From Anaeramoeba flamelloides (lineage: Eukaryota > Metamonada > Anaeramoebidae), in contig JANTQA010000063.1 in assembly GCA_027625915.1 (NCBI GenBank), positions 62,001 through 126,000 of the forward strand: a stretch of 64,000 nt of DNA. The letters are read 5' to 3'. Of this stretch, positions 20,441 through 31,971 are shown in pieces (the stretch's first letter is position 1; each line of letters opens with the position of its first letter). A program made the translations under genes and the position numbers. Under the pieces are notes generated by a model. That model did no database searches. It worked only from the letters and a program-made list of their open reading frames with translations, and was not told where the DNA came from.

Positions 20441-21217
20441 AACTAAAAACGAAAAGTAATTACAATTAAAACAAAAAGCAAATATGCTTGAAAGAATAAT
20501 GCATGATTCTAATTATACAAGTCAAATCAAGAAAGACAATTGTGGTCTCCTTTAATATTAATATACAAAATAAAGTGCTTTTCTTTCATCTCAAAAATAG
20601 GACAAATTTCCAATGATTATTTAATAACTAATTATATAATCAAAGCAAAACCTTGACGAGAACATTGTATTATAAAAATTTTTCATTGTGATTATTACTC
20701 TATTTTATCTTTAATAATTTATTTTTTTCATTTATGAAATGAAATATATTTTTATTTTCTCATTTCTATAATTCCAGTGATTCTCATAATGTTAATAATA
20801 AAAAAACGTGTCATACTTTTGTTCCACATAGTCGAAGTATTTTTTTAATTTTGAATCATTTTTTTTTTTTTTTTTTCTGAAATTACCCTTGATTATCAGT
20901 AATCCACTTTTTCATTATTCTCTCAAGATAAAAATTTCGACAAATTTTTTTAAAAAATTCTGTTTCAAAAATCTATTTAACAATTTGTTTTTTTTTTTTG
21001 TTTGTGGTGTTTTTAACTTCGAATTTAGTAATTTTTTTTCCAATTTCTCCAGAATGAAAATTCTTTTTGAGAAGTAAATGTAAAAGAACATAATAACTCA
21101 ACACCTTACGTGGTGGAAACATGGTACTTAAGGTGGATCTTCAATATTCATCATTGCAAAAATTACAAGCTTTTACAATCTACAGGCGAGGATTGGAAAA
21201 TATAATCAAGTTTCCAT

Positions 21218-21247
21218 GGTTTCTGTGATTTCTGTTATTTCTGTGAT
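21218..21247 (-). repeat. Inverted partner of the ATCACAGAA arrays
   Basis: About three units of TTTCTGTGAT (one degenerate) face the arrays at 20332-20440 across about 780 bases. Together they could be the subterminal repeats of one non-autonomous element of about 0.9 kb; no target duplication could be assigned. Confidence 0.6.
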
Positions 21248-21336
21248 CAGGGAATTCAATTTTTGTATTTGTTTTTGACATAATAAAAAAAAAATTTCTC
21301 TTCTAGTATGTAAAAGAAATTGAAAATTTGATCTTA

Positions 21337-21794
21337 CTGTCGAGAGAAAAATGTTGGACAGAGAAAAATAGTTGGACAGAAATTTTAATTGGGAACACTA
21401 CTGAAAATTATTTTTAATTTCAATCGTTTGTGAAATAACTAAAGAAAATAACAATAATCTACTTATTAGAATAACGATTAATGTAATTCTGCTTTTTCAA
21501 AACCTTATCTCTTATCCTCTAAAGCAAGTTTAAAAATTACCATTTTCAGAATTAATAGTAAACTTCACTACAACTTGGATTTTTGTTAAAATAGCATGAT
21601 CTACTTTAGTTGTCAACCACTCAAATGAGTATTCTACACACACCACAGATTAATGAACTTGTAACACATTTAAACCTGAATTTATATAAAATTCACCTAG
21701 TTATCAATAGGATTTGATTTTCAATTTTACTAATGTTCCCAATTAAAAATGGTGCCCAACCATTTTTCTGTGTCCAACATTTTTCTCTCAATAG
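21337..21794. mobile_element. 458-base inverted-repeat element (MITE-like)
   Basis: The ends are inverted copies of each other over about 60 bases: left CTGTCGAGAGAAAAATGTTG, right the complement of CTATTGAGAGAAAAATGTTG, each followed by a second GTTGG(A/G)CA block and then AATTGGGAACA. The element is flanked by TTA at 21334-21336 and 21795-21797, a possible target duplication. There is no transposase frame. The GTTGGACA motif also occurs at the end of family 1 (8209-8217), so the two may have used related transposases. Confidence 0.8.
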
Positions 21795-22289
21795 TTATGT
21801 TATGATAGAAATTGAATTTTCTCTTACGTAAAATACAATTTTAAATAGAAAATTAACCTCTATTTCTTGTACCTTTTCACTTTAGGATTGGAAGCGCTGT
21901 AATATATCAAGATAAACAATAAAAAGTAATTTATCCAAAGAAAATGAAATTAATAATTTTAATTGATTCTCTTGAAGCACTTTAATCCCTGCATGGAATT
22001 TAAACGTGATCAAAATTTCATCTCTTTGCCCTCTTTCAATTCTTCAAGATCCCTTTCCTTTAAAATTTTCAATAGACCCTAACCAACGTCTTTCGGTTAA
22101 TGTGAGAAAAGGGGCAATGTTTTGAAAAAAATGAAGAGAGACTTCATTTCTTTTCATTCAAACTTATCATTACAAATAAAAAAAATTGAAAAAGGGATTG
22201 TAAATTTTTTCCTAATTAAAATTCAAAATATTGAAAGTCTAAAAATAGAAAAAAAAAAACTAGAAAGTAATAATAAGAAAAGTAAAGTC

Positions 22290-23451
22290 TCATACTTTAG
22301 GTTTGTATGTGAATTTAGGATTAAATTTTCCATTTTCCCCATTTAGTTCTCCGAATAGTTGGTTTCTTATGAATTTTCCACGTTTTTTTTTAACAACCCT
22401 GATAATATCACCTTTTTTATAATTAAGATAATCTTTTTTTGTTTCGTTTATTGTTTCTGTGGCGATCCTGAACTTTTTTAAATCCTCACCTTCCTTTGCA
22501 AACAAATTAACAGAATTCCTATATAATTGTTCTTTAAATAAATTTAACGCAATATGAGAGAGTTTGTTTTGTGCAATAAAATCAATTGCCAAAATGAGAT
22601 TTTTTTTATTGGATTTATGGATTTCTTTCAACTTTTCAAGTTCTTTTTGCGTTTGTTGAGCCTTCTCGATGTGTGTTTCAACAATTGAAACTGTAATCCG
22701 TAAAATTTTTTGATAATAGCTATTGATTTGTTTTGGGTATTTTAATGTTTTTTTCCTTTTTCTTCTTGGAATGAGGTTTTGCTCAATGTCTTCCTCTTGT
22801 TCTTTTTCTTGTTCTTTTTCTTTTTCTTTTTCTTTTTCTTTTTCTTTTTCTTTTTCTTTTTTTTTTCTTTTCTTTTTCTTCCTCTTCCTCTTCTTCTTCC
22901 TCTTCCTCTTCCTTTTTTTCTTCATCTTTTTCTTTTTCTTCCTCATCCACTTTCTTTTTTTCTTTCTTTTTCTTTTTCTTTTTCTTTTTCTTTTTCTCTT
23001 TCTCTTTTTTTTCCTCTTTTTGTAATTCTTTTTCATTTTTAATTTCATTTTCTTTTTCTTCCTCATTTTTTTCTTTTTCAATTTCTTTTTCTTTTTCTTT
23101 TTCTTTTTCTTTTTCTTTCTCTTCCTCATTTTTTTTTTGGATCGTTTTCCTTTTTTGTTTTTGATTTTCGATTTCCTTGTCTTTTTCTTTTTTATTTTGA
23201 CTCAATGAATTTAAGATGTTTTCTTCATTAAAAAGGATTTCTTTTGTGTAATCAGAAGAAAGAGTCAAATCCTTGCTTTTTTTTCCGTTTGTTTCCTCTA
23301 TACCTGAAGAGTTTTGTTCAAAAAATTGTCCAAAAGAAGTAATTGAAAGTGATGAACTTCTTCGATAAAAAGAAATGAGCGATCCAACAGATTGGTTTTG
23401 GAATTTTTCTTCTATTTCATTTTCAAAAATCCCTGTTTGGGAGTTTGTCAT
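22290..23451 (-). CDS. SH3-domain protein with Lys/Glu-rich middle; frame break at a homopolymer
   Basis: Two overlapping minus-strand frames make sense only together. The first (from 23451, MTNSQTGIFENEIEEKF) gives about 110 ordinary residues, then a Lys/Glu-rich run. The second continues the Lys-Glu run and ends with about 165 ordinary residues: a helical stretch, then an SH3 domain at the very end. The SH3 evidence is DYLNYKKGDIIRVV, then FGELNGENGKFNP, matching the family's ALYDY..LsF.kGDiI and GrlnGr.GlFP blocks; the usual Trp pair is missing, replaced by Phe and Gln, so it is divergent. The frame change falls in or near a run of ten T at 22857-22866; a one-base difference in its length would make one frame of about 386 residues. 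A sequencing or assembly slip is the likeliest cause, then a real mutation or an intron in the repeat. Partner and role are unknown; SH3 domains bind proline-rich peptides. Confidence 0.6.
22790..23130. repeat. (TTTTTC)n / (CTTCCT)n coding microsatellite
   Basis: Imperfect six-base and three-base repeats encode the Lys/Glu-rich middle of the SH3 protein on the minus strand. It is open in several frames, which creates spurious antisense frames of Phe/Ser composition. Confidence 0.85.
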
Positions 23452-25200
23452 TGGGAGTTAATAAAAAAATGATTTTTTTTTTCAAATTTCGAATTTACGA
23501 ATTACATTTGCAATCGACCGGGTTGTATCAAGAAGCTTTGCAAGAATTCAAGTTGTACTGTCAAGCCATCCACCTTGTACAATTTTCCATTTAGGATCAA
23601 AATATAATTTTCTCTTCATTTTTTTTGAAAAATGAAAAGAAAATTTTTAGATACTTAAACTTAAGGGATTAGCCTCACAATAGATTTCTCTATAATCACA
23701 GTGTGTTGAAATAAAATGGAAATGGTATTAGTTCACACTGACTCAAATAGTTTCTAAAAATATATAATAAATATTATTGAACAACAAATTATTACATTTT
23801 TTGCTAAAGATCACTATTCAAAAAGTTTCATTTGGAAATTTATTATTTAAATTCCTTTACCAAATCTAAAAATAGAAGCCCTAAATAATAGTATTACAGT
23901 AGTTAATAAATTCATATTTAGAACTTCCAAAAGTAATCAATTTTTTGAATTTTTCAATTTCCAAGATTAACTCAATAATCATCAACATAAAAACCCAAAT
24001 AATAATTAGTTTTGTTTGCTTTTGATATGAATAATAGTAACATCAAAATATTTCGAATATTTGAGAAATAATTTGTCAAAAAAATCTATTCGTTAAATTT
24101 TTATTTTTTTTAAAAAAAAAATTGATTGATTTTAGCAACTAATCTACATTTCGCCACAAATTTTTGAAAGATATTTTGCAACTTTGGAGTCTTAATATTG
24201 ATAATTCAACCTTTAAATTTGTGGGTAAAGGCAGATTTTATTCTGAAATTGTTGGGGTTTTTTACTAATACAAGGGATCATTTTTAATTGATGAGATCAA
24301 CAAATATAACTACTTGACTGATCCATTTTTTAGAGACTTTTGAACATGTATCACTAATGTGGTTAGGCACAACAACAACGTACTTTAATCTTAGGTTTCT
24401 CCTTTGTAGACGCTAACCCCTTAAACAAACTTATTATTAAGAAAGGTGAAATAGAAAAAGAAAAATAATGAAGATTTTCTAGTGTAATAAAAATCAAGAT
24501 CATTTCGAACGTTCTCAACAAAAAACTTGAACTTTATAAGATCACATTGTCTATGATTTTTGACCCTTGTGTTTCATGGATTCTTTTACAATGTCTTCAT
24601 AAATCAACTGTTTCTTACAAAGGGGTAGTGACTTTCTCTTTGTTTTTTGGGTTTGTGTGTTGATTCTTTTTGTTTTTTCTTGAATTGAAGTTCCCAAAAA
24701 CTCTTTCCAGGATAGTATTTAGTATATTTTATTTTTGAACAGAATATCCATTACCAAATACAAAAACATTTGATTTATTTTGGTGTAATATTTTTATTTT
24801 GTTTGTATTATTTCTCTCAAAACATATTTGTGAGTTTGAATCTAAATTGAGTTGGTGTATTACTTTAAAATGATTTGTGGAGTTTTTTCAATCCAAAGAT
24901 CAAAATGAAAATTAAATTTGGAAAAAGTAATCTGGTTTGAGAAAATTGAAAAATTTTTAATTATTTTTTCAAAATTAAAAAAAATATCTTTCTTTTTTGA
25001 GAAAATAGAGTATTTTGAAGTATCTCTATTCAATACACTAGAATTTGTCAGGCTTTTTGAAAATAGTAACCTAACGATAAAATAACATAGAATCATTAGA
25101 AAATTTGTGCATTTTTCTCAATTCTGACTTTTTATACAAATATTAAAACCCTCTTAGCTGGGTTCACATATCAAAAATAAATCATAGAAAATACTCAACA

Positions 25201-25416
25201 ATGTCTCCAAGGTTTGTCACTTTCACTCAAGAAGAATTTTCTCAAAGATCTATTTTTTCCCAACCTTCTTTTTCTTCTTTTGACACACCACTACAAGAAA
25301 AAAAAAAAATTCTGAAAAATAAAGTTACCCAAAATTACATAATTGATTTCACTTATACACCTTTTATAAATTATTTTTTCAAAGTTATAAGAATTTTATG
25401 TAATAAAAAAAGATAG
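25201..25416 (+). other. Possible 5' coding remnant cut by an inserted element
   Basis: A 71-codon frame begins MSPRFVTFTQEEFSQRSIFS after an A-rich leader. The first 29 or so codons have ordinary coding-like composition. From 25289 onward the frame runs into an element end (CACTACAAGAAAA) and an inverted repeat that also occurs at 26.6-27.2 kb, so its C-terminal part is element sequence. No domain is recognised and no continuation was found downstream. It may be a broken gene start or chance. Confidence 0.2.
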
Positions 25417-25850
25417 CTATTAAACTAATGAAAATTCGAATACCCCCCTTTTTCAAAAATACCGACTTTTGAAAAAAACACCTCTTTTTGAAGTATTTTT
25501 TTATTGGAAAAATTTGAAATGAATTGATTTTTGATTGTACATTAAGATTAAAAAAAGAATAAATGTGAAAGCAATTTGTATAAAACAATCAGGAATGTAT
25601 ATAAAAACTCAAACCTTTAAAAAATAAAATGACAAAAAATATTCCAAAAACAGAAAACAAATCACTTTTTCAATTTAATTTAGGGATATATTATGAAAGA
25701 AATATTTAATTTTATTTTGATATTGAAAAAAATTGATTCCTTTTAGGATATTAAAAAAATAGATTAAAGTAATCACTCCATCATCTGAAATAAAAAATTC
25801 AAAAATTATATAATTAAAAACGAAAAAAATATCACTGAAAATTTTTAAAA
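25289..25850 (+). mobile_element. Family 2 element, copy 1 (CACTACAAG end)
   Basis: This arm begins CACTACAAGAAAAA and aligns over more than 500 bases with the reverse complement of about 26630-27181. Shared strings include AAAATTCGAATACCCCCCTT, ATACCGACTTTTGAAAAAAA and CAATCAGGAATGTATATAAA. Similarity fades after about 25850, so the far end is not placed. CACTACAAG is the classic terminus of CACTA/EnSpm elements, but no transposase is present and no 3-base target duplication could be shown. Confidence 0.65.
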
Positions 25851-26307
25851 TTATTTTTCAAAATTATCATTTTTTTTTAATTGAATTAATTTTCAATAAT
25901 TACCCCTTTCTGACAATAAAGAATTAAAAAAAAAAAAAATTAAAATTTTGAATTATAATCCTATTGAAAATAATCAAAAAAAATATTGGGAAATAATATT
26001 TTTAATAGATTTTTTATAGTCATTTAGAATACAATGAAAATGTTATGTTCTTTTAATTACTATAAAACTTAAATAAAGATGAATTAATAGTTTAGTCATT
26101 GTCTAACTATCGGGATCTAAACTCAAAAAAAAAAAAAAAAAAACTTTTCAATGGTGTTTGATGATAAGTTTAGTTAATTATATCGACAAATTTATAGATA
26201 AAAATGAATTATTTAAAATTTTATGGTAGCCTTGGAAAGGTTGTATGTTGTCCTTAATTTAAAATTAAAAAGTAAAAATCAACAACTTCTAATTGAACAA
26301 TCTAAAT

Positions 26308-27516
26308 CAATTTCAAAATTCTTAACATAACAAAATTCAATTTTTAAAAAAGGAATCTTATTTTTTAAATTCTAAGATGAAATATCAAATTAAAACGATT
26401 CATCAATTATAATTATAATATTTTTTTACAAATTACAATACTTAAAAAACAACAAATAAATCATTTCTGTGTTAGAAATTTTGAACAGACAAGACAAGGA
26501 AAATTTTTTCAAAAAAAAATCACTAAATTTTGTATTTTTGAAATATATTTATCTAATAAATATTATTATACATAAAAATTTGCAAAAAGGTTTACAACTT
26601 TAATAGATATTAATAGGAATTGAAAAAAAAATGAAATTTTTCAGTAATATTTTTTTCATTTTTAATTTTAAAATTTTTGAAATTTTTAATTAACTTAATA
26701 GAGAGATAATTTTCAAGTATTTTTTTAATAGACTAAAAATATTTTTCAATTTTAAAATAGCATAAAATATTTCAATCAAAAGATATTGCTAAATTAAATT
26801 GAAAATCTGATTTTTATCTGTTTTTGGAATATTTTTTATCATTTTAATTTTTTCCATGTTTGAGTTTTTATATACATTCCTGATTGTTTTATACAAATTG
26901 CTTTCACATTTATTCTTTTTTTAATCTTAATGTACAATCAAAAATCAATTCATTTCAAATTTTTTCATTAAAATAATACCCCAAAAATAGTGGTTTTTTT
27001 CAAAAGTCGGTATTTTTGAAAAGGGGGGTATTCGAATTTTCATGAGTTTAATAGATATCTTTTTTTATTACATAAAAGTATGATAACTTTGAAAAAATAA
27101 TTTATATAAGAAGTATAACTGAAATCCAATGTGTAGTTTTGGCTAACTTTAATTTTCGGTGTTTAAATTTTCCTTGTAGTGGAGAATGACAAAAAAACCA
27201 TTTTACTTTTTTTTTAAATACTATGACGGTTATAGATCGATCAACTGATTAGATATCAAATAATTTTATTTATGATCTTCTATTTTGAACAAAAGATACC
27301 AACTTTAACCTAATATCATTTTTTTAAAAAAATATTTCGATTTAAAAAAAACAAATTATGTAATTCAAAAAATAAAATGAAAATAAAAAACTTTAAGATA
27401 AAAAAATGATTTTCATATTTTTTAAAATGTAAATTATTTCCAATTTGAATTGTATTGTATTTTTGTGAGTGTTAGAACCATTTTAAATGTGTGAAAAAAT
27501 TTATATTATACTTTAT
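26308..27516 (-). mobile_element. Dispersed family 1, copy C, interrupted by a family 2 element
   Basis: Family 1 sequence runs from about 26308 to about 26491 (matching about 19331-19520) and resumes at 27182 to about 27516 (matching about 19520-19855), with the GATCGATCAA core at about 27234-27243. Between the two parts lies a family 2 copy. The resumed part begins GGAGAATGAC, and the first part ends with the similar GAACAGAC, compatible with an old, mutated target duplication. Confidence 0.6.
26492..27181 (-). mobile_element. Family 2 element, copy 2, nested in family 1
   Basis: The right end is CCTTGTAGTG, the complement of CACTACAAGG. The left end reads GACAAGGAAAATTTTTTC, and the complement of the right end reads CTACAAGGAAAATTTAAAC, so the ends form short imperfect inverted repeats. 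Most of it aligns with the arm at 25289-25850 in opposite orientation. Length is about 690 bases with no coding frame. Confidence 0.6.
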
Positions 27517-29649
27517 TTTGTCAATCATATCTATTTGACAATAAGAAATTCGAAAATGAGGTGATTTTTTAAAATGAAAAGAGAAGAGCAGTGAGTATAA
27601 TCATCTTTAGGATTAATATACAATCTATCTATTCCTATTTAATACTGACATAACAATTTAATCCATTTGATCACTTTTAGTACTAATTCCCAAACACAAT
27701 TGTTATAAATCTTTAGGAACTAGTCAACAGTAAAACAAATTTTCTTGTGAATTTTAAATCAAATAATAAAGCTTGAAATCGAAAAACAAAAAATAAGTTA
27801 AAATCTGATAATTACAGTTACTTACTCACTCCAAATGCTATTTTCCGAAATAAATTATTATTTTTAAAAGTTTGATCCATTTTTCTCATTTTTGAAAATC
27901 TCAAAAATTCAAGATCATTCCAAATTATTTCAAAAACATATAATTTTTTTCAGTCAATCAGTTTTCTTATTCTGATTGACTGAAAAAAAGAAATTCAAAT
28001 CTGAAACTGGAAAATAAAACCTCAAAGTTTTTGATTTAACTCAATATAAAAAAAAGACTATAATTGCAAAATGAAATTATTTAAAATTAAATAATTAGAT
28101 ATTTTTGATTCAAATAACAGTTAAAATCAATTTTTTCTTGGGATTTAACAAAAAAATACCTGGAAAATAACAAAATGATTAAATTATAAATTCTACTAAA
28201 AATTTTTTCCGTACTTATGTGCAATTCGACTTCTTATCCAAAGAAAAATTTTTTTATTTAATTATTTTAGATCAATAATTAACACACAAATCTTAATTTT
28301 TAAATTGGGTTAATGATAACCTAAATATTAAAAGTTATCATTAGCTTTATTCTTATCTTTCATCTTTTTTTAACTATTTTCAAACGAATCGAATTATTTT
28401 CAATTAATAATTATTTATTTCAAAAAAAAAAATAGCTATTATCAAATAACTGATTTTACTAATTCTAGTTTGGCTTTTTTACACTCTTAATACTTGAAAA
28501 AAGAATATTATTTAATCTTTTCAAATTTCAAGAAATGTAATAAATATTGTTATTAAAAAAGGATCACATTTGAATTTTTTTGAGATCTTCAAGGAATAAA
28601 TAATTGATTTATTTTTTAAATATTTCAAAAATAAAATCAAAATTCCGATGGTACCTGTTCAGACAAACTCTCAGAAAGTACTAAAAGTGAGATTACTTTA
28701 AAATCAATTTTTTTTTAAAAAATTTTTCTTTTTTCGATAATTTTCACCAATATTCAACAGAAAAGGATCAGATCTTTTGACGGTAAATTCTTATTCAGAA
28801 AAATGAACCCTTTTTCAAAATGATAACTCATTTCTCTAAGGTTGATAAGCAAGTTTCTTTATCGATCTCCATTGTATTCTCATTAAAATAATTTTATTAC
28901 CGGTATTTGAATTTGATAATGCTACCAATTTCACTCCATTTTCAATTACCTGATTTCAAATAGAACTACAAACTAACAATCTACTTTCTTTGAGAACTCA
29001 ATTTAGCCAAGAAGACTCTGTCAAAGGACAGTGAAAATTTTTTCCCATTTAGAATTCAAATACTAGTAATTGGATCATCTAAATCAATTTTTAACTTTTT
29101 TCCTTTTCCCTTTCTAAAAATTGGGTCAAATATAAAATCCAACTACAACAAATAATAAAATTATGAACCAACCAAAAATATATTTATCTGCACCACAACC
29201 GTTTGAGAAATGTTGTTCAGAAAGTAAACTTCCTTTGTGGTCCGAAGTAGATAAAATAGAAGAACCAGAACTTGTTAAAAAAGTCGCAATGACATTAGAT
29301 TGTTTCCTTGTCTGGAAAATAACAGGATTGTTGCAGCTTTACCAAAGTACTAAAAACAAATTCTTCAGTTATAAATTACCAAACAATGAAACAGTCAAAG
29401 ACATTCAAGCTGGTTATCAGAGTTTTTTAATTTTAACAGAATGCGGAAAAGTTTATTCGATCGCACAATTAAACAATTTAAAGGAAATACCCCTGAGTGA
29501 TCCTAATTTGAGTAAATGGAATTTAATCAGGCATGTTTCTTTTTTCGACGAGAATAATTTGTTTGTTGAATCAATTACAATGGGTGATGGAACAAATTAT
29601 TATGTTTGTAAAGGAAACAAACTCTACACAAAAGGGGACAATTCTTAAC

Positions 29650-29992
29650 GTAAAATTTTTTTCTCCTTCTTTTTCTTTTTCTTATTCTCTTTCTCTTTCT
29701 CTTTCTTTTTTTTGAATTTATTGTTTCAGATTTTGATTTCGTTTTTTTTCATTTTCTAATTCATTTTTTTGATCTTTTTCTTCTTTTTCTTTTTTTTCTT
29801 TTTCCTTTTTTTCTTTTTCTTCGATTCTTCTTTGCTTCTTCTCCTTCTTCTTTCTTTTTTATTTTTTCACTTTTCTCTGAATAAAATTTTGATTTCAATT
29901 TCCTGAACGCCTCCTAACTTAAATCAAAAAAAACTCTTGATCTGTCTTCCCTTCCAACAACAATTTTCGTTTTTAATCCTTGTGTCATATAG
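29650..29992 (+). other. Probable intron of the RCC1-BTB gene
   Basis: The stretch starts GTAAAATTTT, is dominated by CTTTTT/TTCTTT repeats and ends TGTGTCATATAG. Joining the flanking frames restores the expected RCC1 pattern G-D-N-S-x-G-Q-L only if the bases next to the donor differ slightly, so the exact donor is uncertain. Confidence 0.6.
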
Positions 29993-30939
29993 GACAGCTT
30001 TTAAATGGCACGCAAACAGCGTCTCAACTTCCAATTTATGTTTGTGATATTGTTGATCGAGTCTTTTCTGGGGGACATTCCATTCACTGTTTTCTTACGA
30101 AAACGAGTGGTGAATTATTTGCCTGTGGTTATAACGAGAATGGCAACTTGGGGTAGGAAACATGAAACTACAGAAAAACTTGGTTGAGATCAAAAATTGG
30201 AAGTCCAGCGATATTACAGATATTTATTGTACATTTACTGCGTCTCTTTTGCTCTCCACAGAAGGGAAATTATACACATCTGGAGCATTCTTCACTTACG
30301 GGCACTGGCAAGCTCTCAAAGGTTTTTACTCACGTTCCAACACTTCAAGATTACCCATTTACCAAAATTCAAGGTGGGCAACATTTTTTTATTGCACAAA
30401 CAAGTGATTATAAATTGTATGGTTGGGGAACCCAGAATGTTTTTTTCGGAAACGACGGTTTTTCATTTGAAGAATTACTAAAACCAACAAAGATCACTCC
30501 ACCTACTTATTTTGCTGAGAATAACTCAAAAAAATTTACAATTTCATGTGGATCAAAGGGTATTTTCATTTATTCTGAATATCAAAATTCGCTCCATGAT
30601 GACTTCAAAAAATTATTTGAATCAAAAAGATATTGCGATTCAAAAATTAATCTTTCGAACAAAGACGAAATACCATGTCACAAACTAATAATTGAATTGA
30701 GAACAAATTTAAAGTTTGAACAAATCCAAAAGATATTCAATCAAAAGAATTTCACTTGCGAAGAAATAAATTGCTTTTTACAATATATTTATTATGACCA
30801 TCAATCAAACAGAGAGTTTCTTAAAAAAATCTTTCAATCCTTAAATTTAAATTACCCACAGGAAAATGATCTGGTATCAGATTTATTAAAATTATATAAA
30901 AATGAAGAGTCAAAAGATTTTAATATTTTAGTTTATGAA

Positions 30940-30977
30940 GATGATGATGATGATGATGATGATGAAGATGATGATGA
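30940..30977 (+). repeat. In-frame GAT repeat (Asp run)
   Basis: A GAT/GAA run encodes an Asp-rich loop inside the second BTB domain of the RCC1-BTB gene, just after its first strand. Confidence 0.9.
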
Positions 30978-31783
30978 AAATTTTGAAGAAATTCCCGTTC
31001 ATAAATTTATATTGTTAATAAGATCTGGTTTATTTAGGGAAATGTTTGAAAATATAAACGAAAAAGAACAAAATACAAACCAGATTAAAGATTATTCAGG
31101 CAAAACTATTGAAAGTTTGGAACTTTTAATCAAGTATTTGTATACCGATTCAATTAATTTGACGGCTGACGACGACCCGAAATTGGTTTTAGAAGAATTA
31201 GGAGATGCAACAGAATATTATCAGTTAAGTGGGGCTTCTAATTTAAAACTCGAATTATCTAAAATTAAATCACAATTTAACATTTAATTTATCTTTATTG
31301 AGATGATCATATTTTTTATTTCATTTTTCTTTTTTCATTTTCTATTTCTTTTTTTTTTATATACTTTAAGTTATTATTTAAGAAAAACATTCTTTATGTC
31401 TATCGTTATTTAAATGATTTTGAGAAAATAAATAATATATTTTTCTTGATAGGGTGATATATTTATAGCACACATATTGAAAAAAGTAGATTTCTTCATT
31501 TTCGAAATAACCATTAAAATTGAGTGAGTTATTTTTTGTGGGTGTGGGATGATCTTTAAGGAAAAAAAAATTGATAAAAAATAAAAATTTTAAAAAAATT
31601 TGAAAAAAAAAATAATACACGATCTTAGTAGAGTATAATTTAAGAAAGATCTATTTTCAATGGACGACTAATATAAATATCACTAGAAAAATGGTTTTTT
31701 GGTTATTTTTTTTAGTTTAGCTTTTAAAAAAAAAAAAATAATGTAAAAAATGAAAAAAAAAATCTTCAAGATCTCAAAAATAG

Positions 31784-31971
31784 CCCAATAACAACTCTTC
31801 GAAACTTACATGTCTTGTATTTAAAATCGTAGTTCGCATGGTTTTACATTGGGATTTGATTATCTTTCATATAACATTTTTCTACAAATGTATTTAGCTT
31901 TCATTATTGATTTTCAAAATGAATCATAAGACATGTACTACTTTTGTTTTTAATTGTTATTGGGATCTAAT
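31784..31971. repeat. Small inverted repeat (about 190 bases)
   Basis: The left end CCCAATAACAAC...TACATGTCTT is matched by the complement of the right end, CCCAATAACAAT...TACATGTCTT, with several mismatches between. It resembles a degenerate miniature inverted-repeat element; no target duplication is clear. Confidence 0.5.

Larger units (their letters stand above)
18313..22289. other. Spacer rich in small inverted-repeat elements
   Basis: No gene is recognised in about 4 kb. A run of GAT/AAT triplets at about 18417-18455 makes an Asn-Asp-rich frame that is probably chance. The frames at 18872-19099, 20109-20327 and 20889-21077 have no recognisable domain. The region carries a family 1 copy (19322-19855), inverted arrays of a 9-base unit (20332-20440 and 21218-21247) and a 458-base inverted-repeat element (21337-21794). 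Confidence 0.6.
23452..29162. other. Long spacer with nested repeat elements
   Basis: No gene is recognised in 5.7 kb. From about 25.29 to 27.52 kb it holds two inverted copies of one element and a family 1 copy. The rest is low-complexity A+T-rich DNA. The 24.3-24.7 kb part is a little richer in G+C but has no recognisable frame or RNA fold. Confidence 0.55.
29163..31287 (+). pseudogene. RCC1-repeat / BTB-domain protein, frame broken
   Basis: The pieces are clearly one RCC1-BTB gene. Part 1 (29163-29648, 161 codons) holds RCC1-like repeats ending YTKGDN. Then comes a pyrimidine-rich intron-like stretch ending CATATAG at 29992. The next part (from 29993) reads GQLLNG...GELFACGYNENGNLG. Near 30150 the reading moves to another frame (VEIKNWKSSDITDIYCTFTA...GKLYTSGAFFTYG), and near 30300 it moves again (TGKLSKVF... 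to the stop at 31287). The last part has one more RCC1 repeat (KLYGWG), a degenerate BTB domain (around CDSKINLSNKDEIPCHKL), a GAT-repeat Asp run and a second BTB domain (FNILV...VHKFILLIRSGLFREMFE...YLYTDSINL). A stop also falls just before the expected intron donor. RCC1 blades and BTB domains usually mediate protein contacts and Cullin-3 or GTPase regulation. Several small indels suggest a decaying gene; sequencing errors are the alternative. Confidence 0.75.

Noticed and set aside
30150-30175. A 21-base GT...AG stretch in the RCC1-BTB gene as a tiny intron
   Set aside because: Its removal keeps the same frame and does not lead into the frame that actually codes the next RCC1 repeat.
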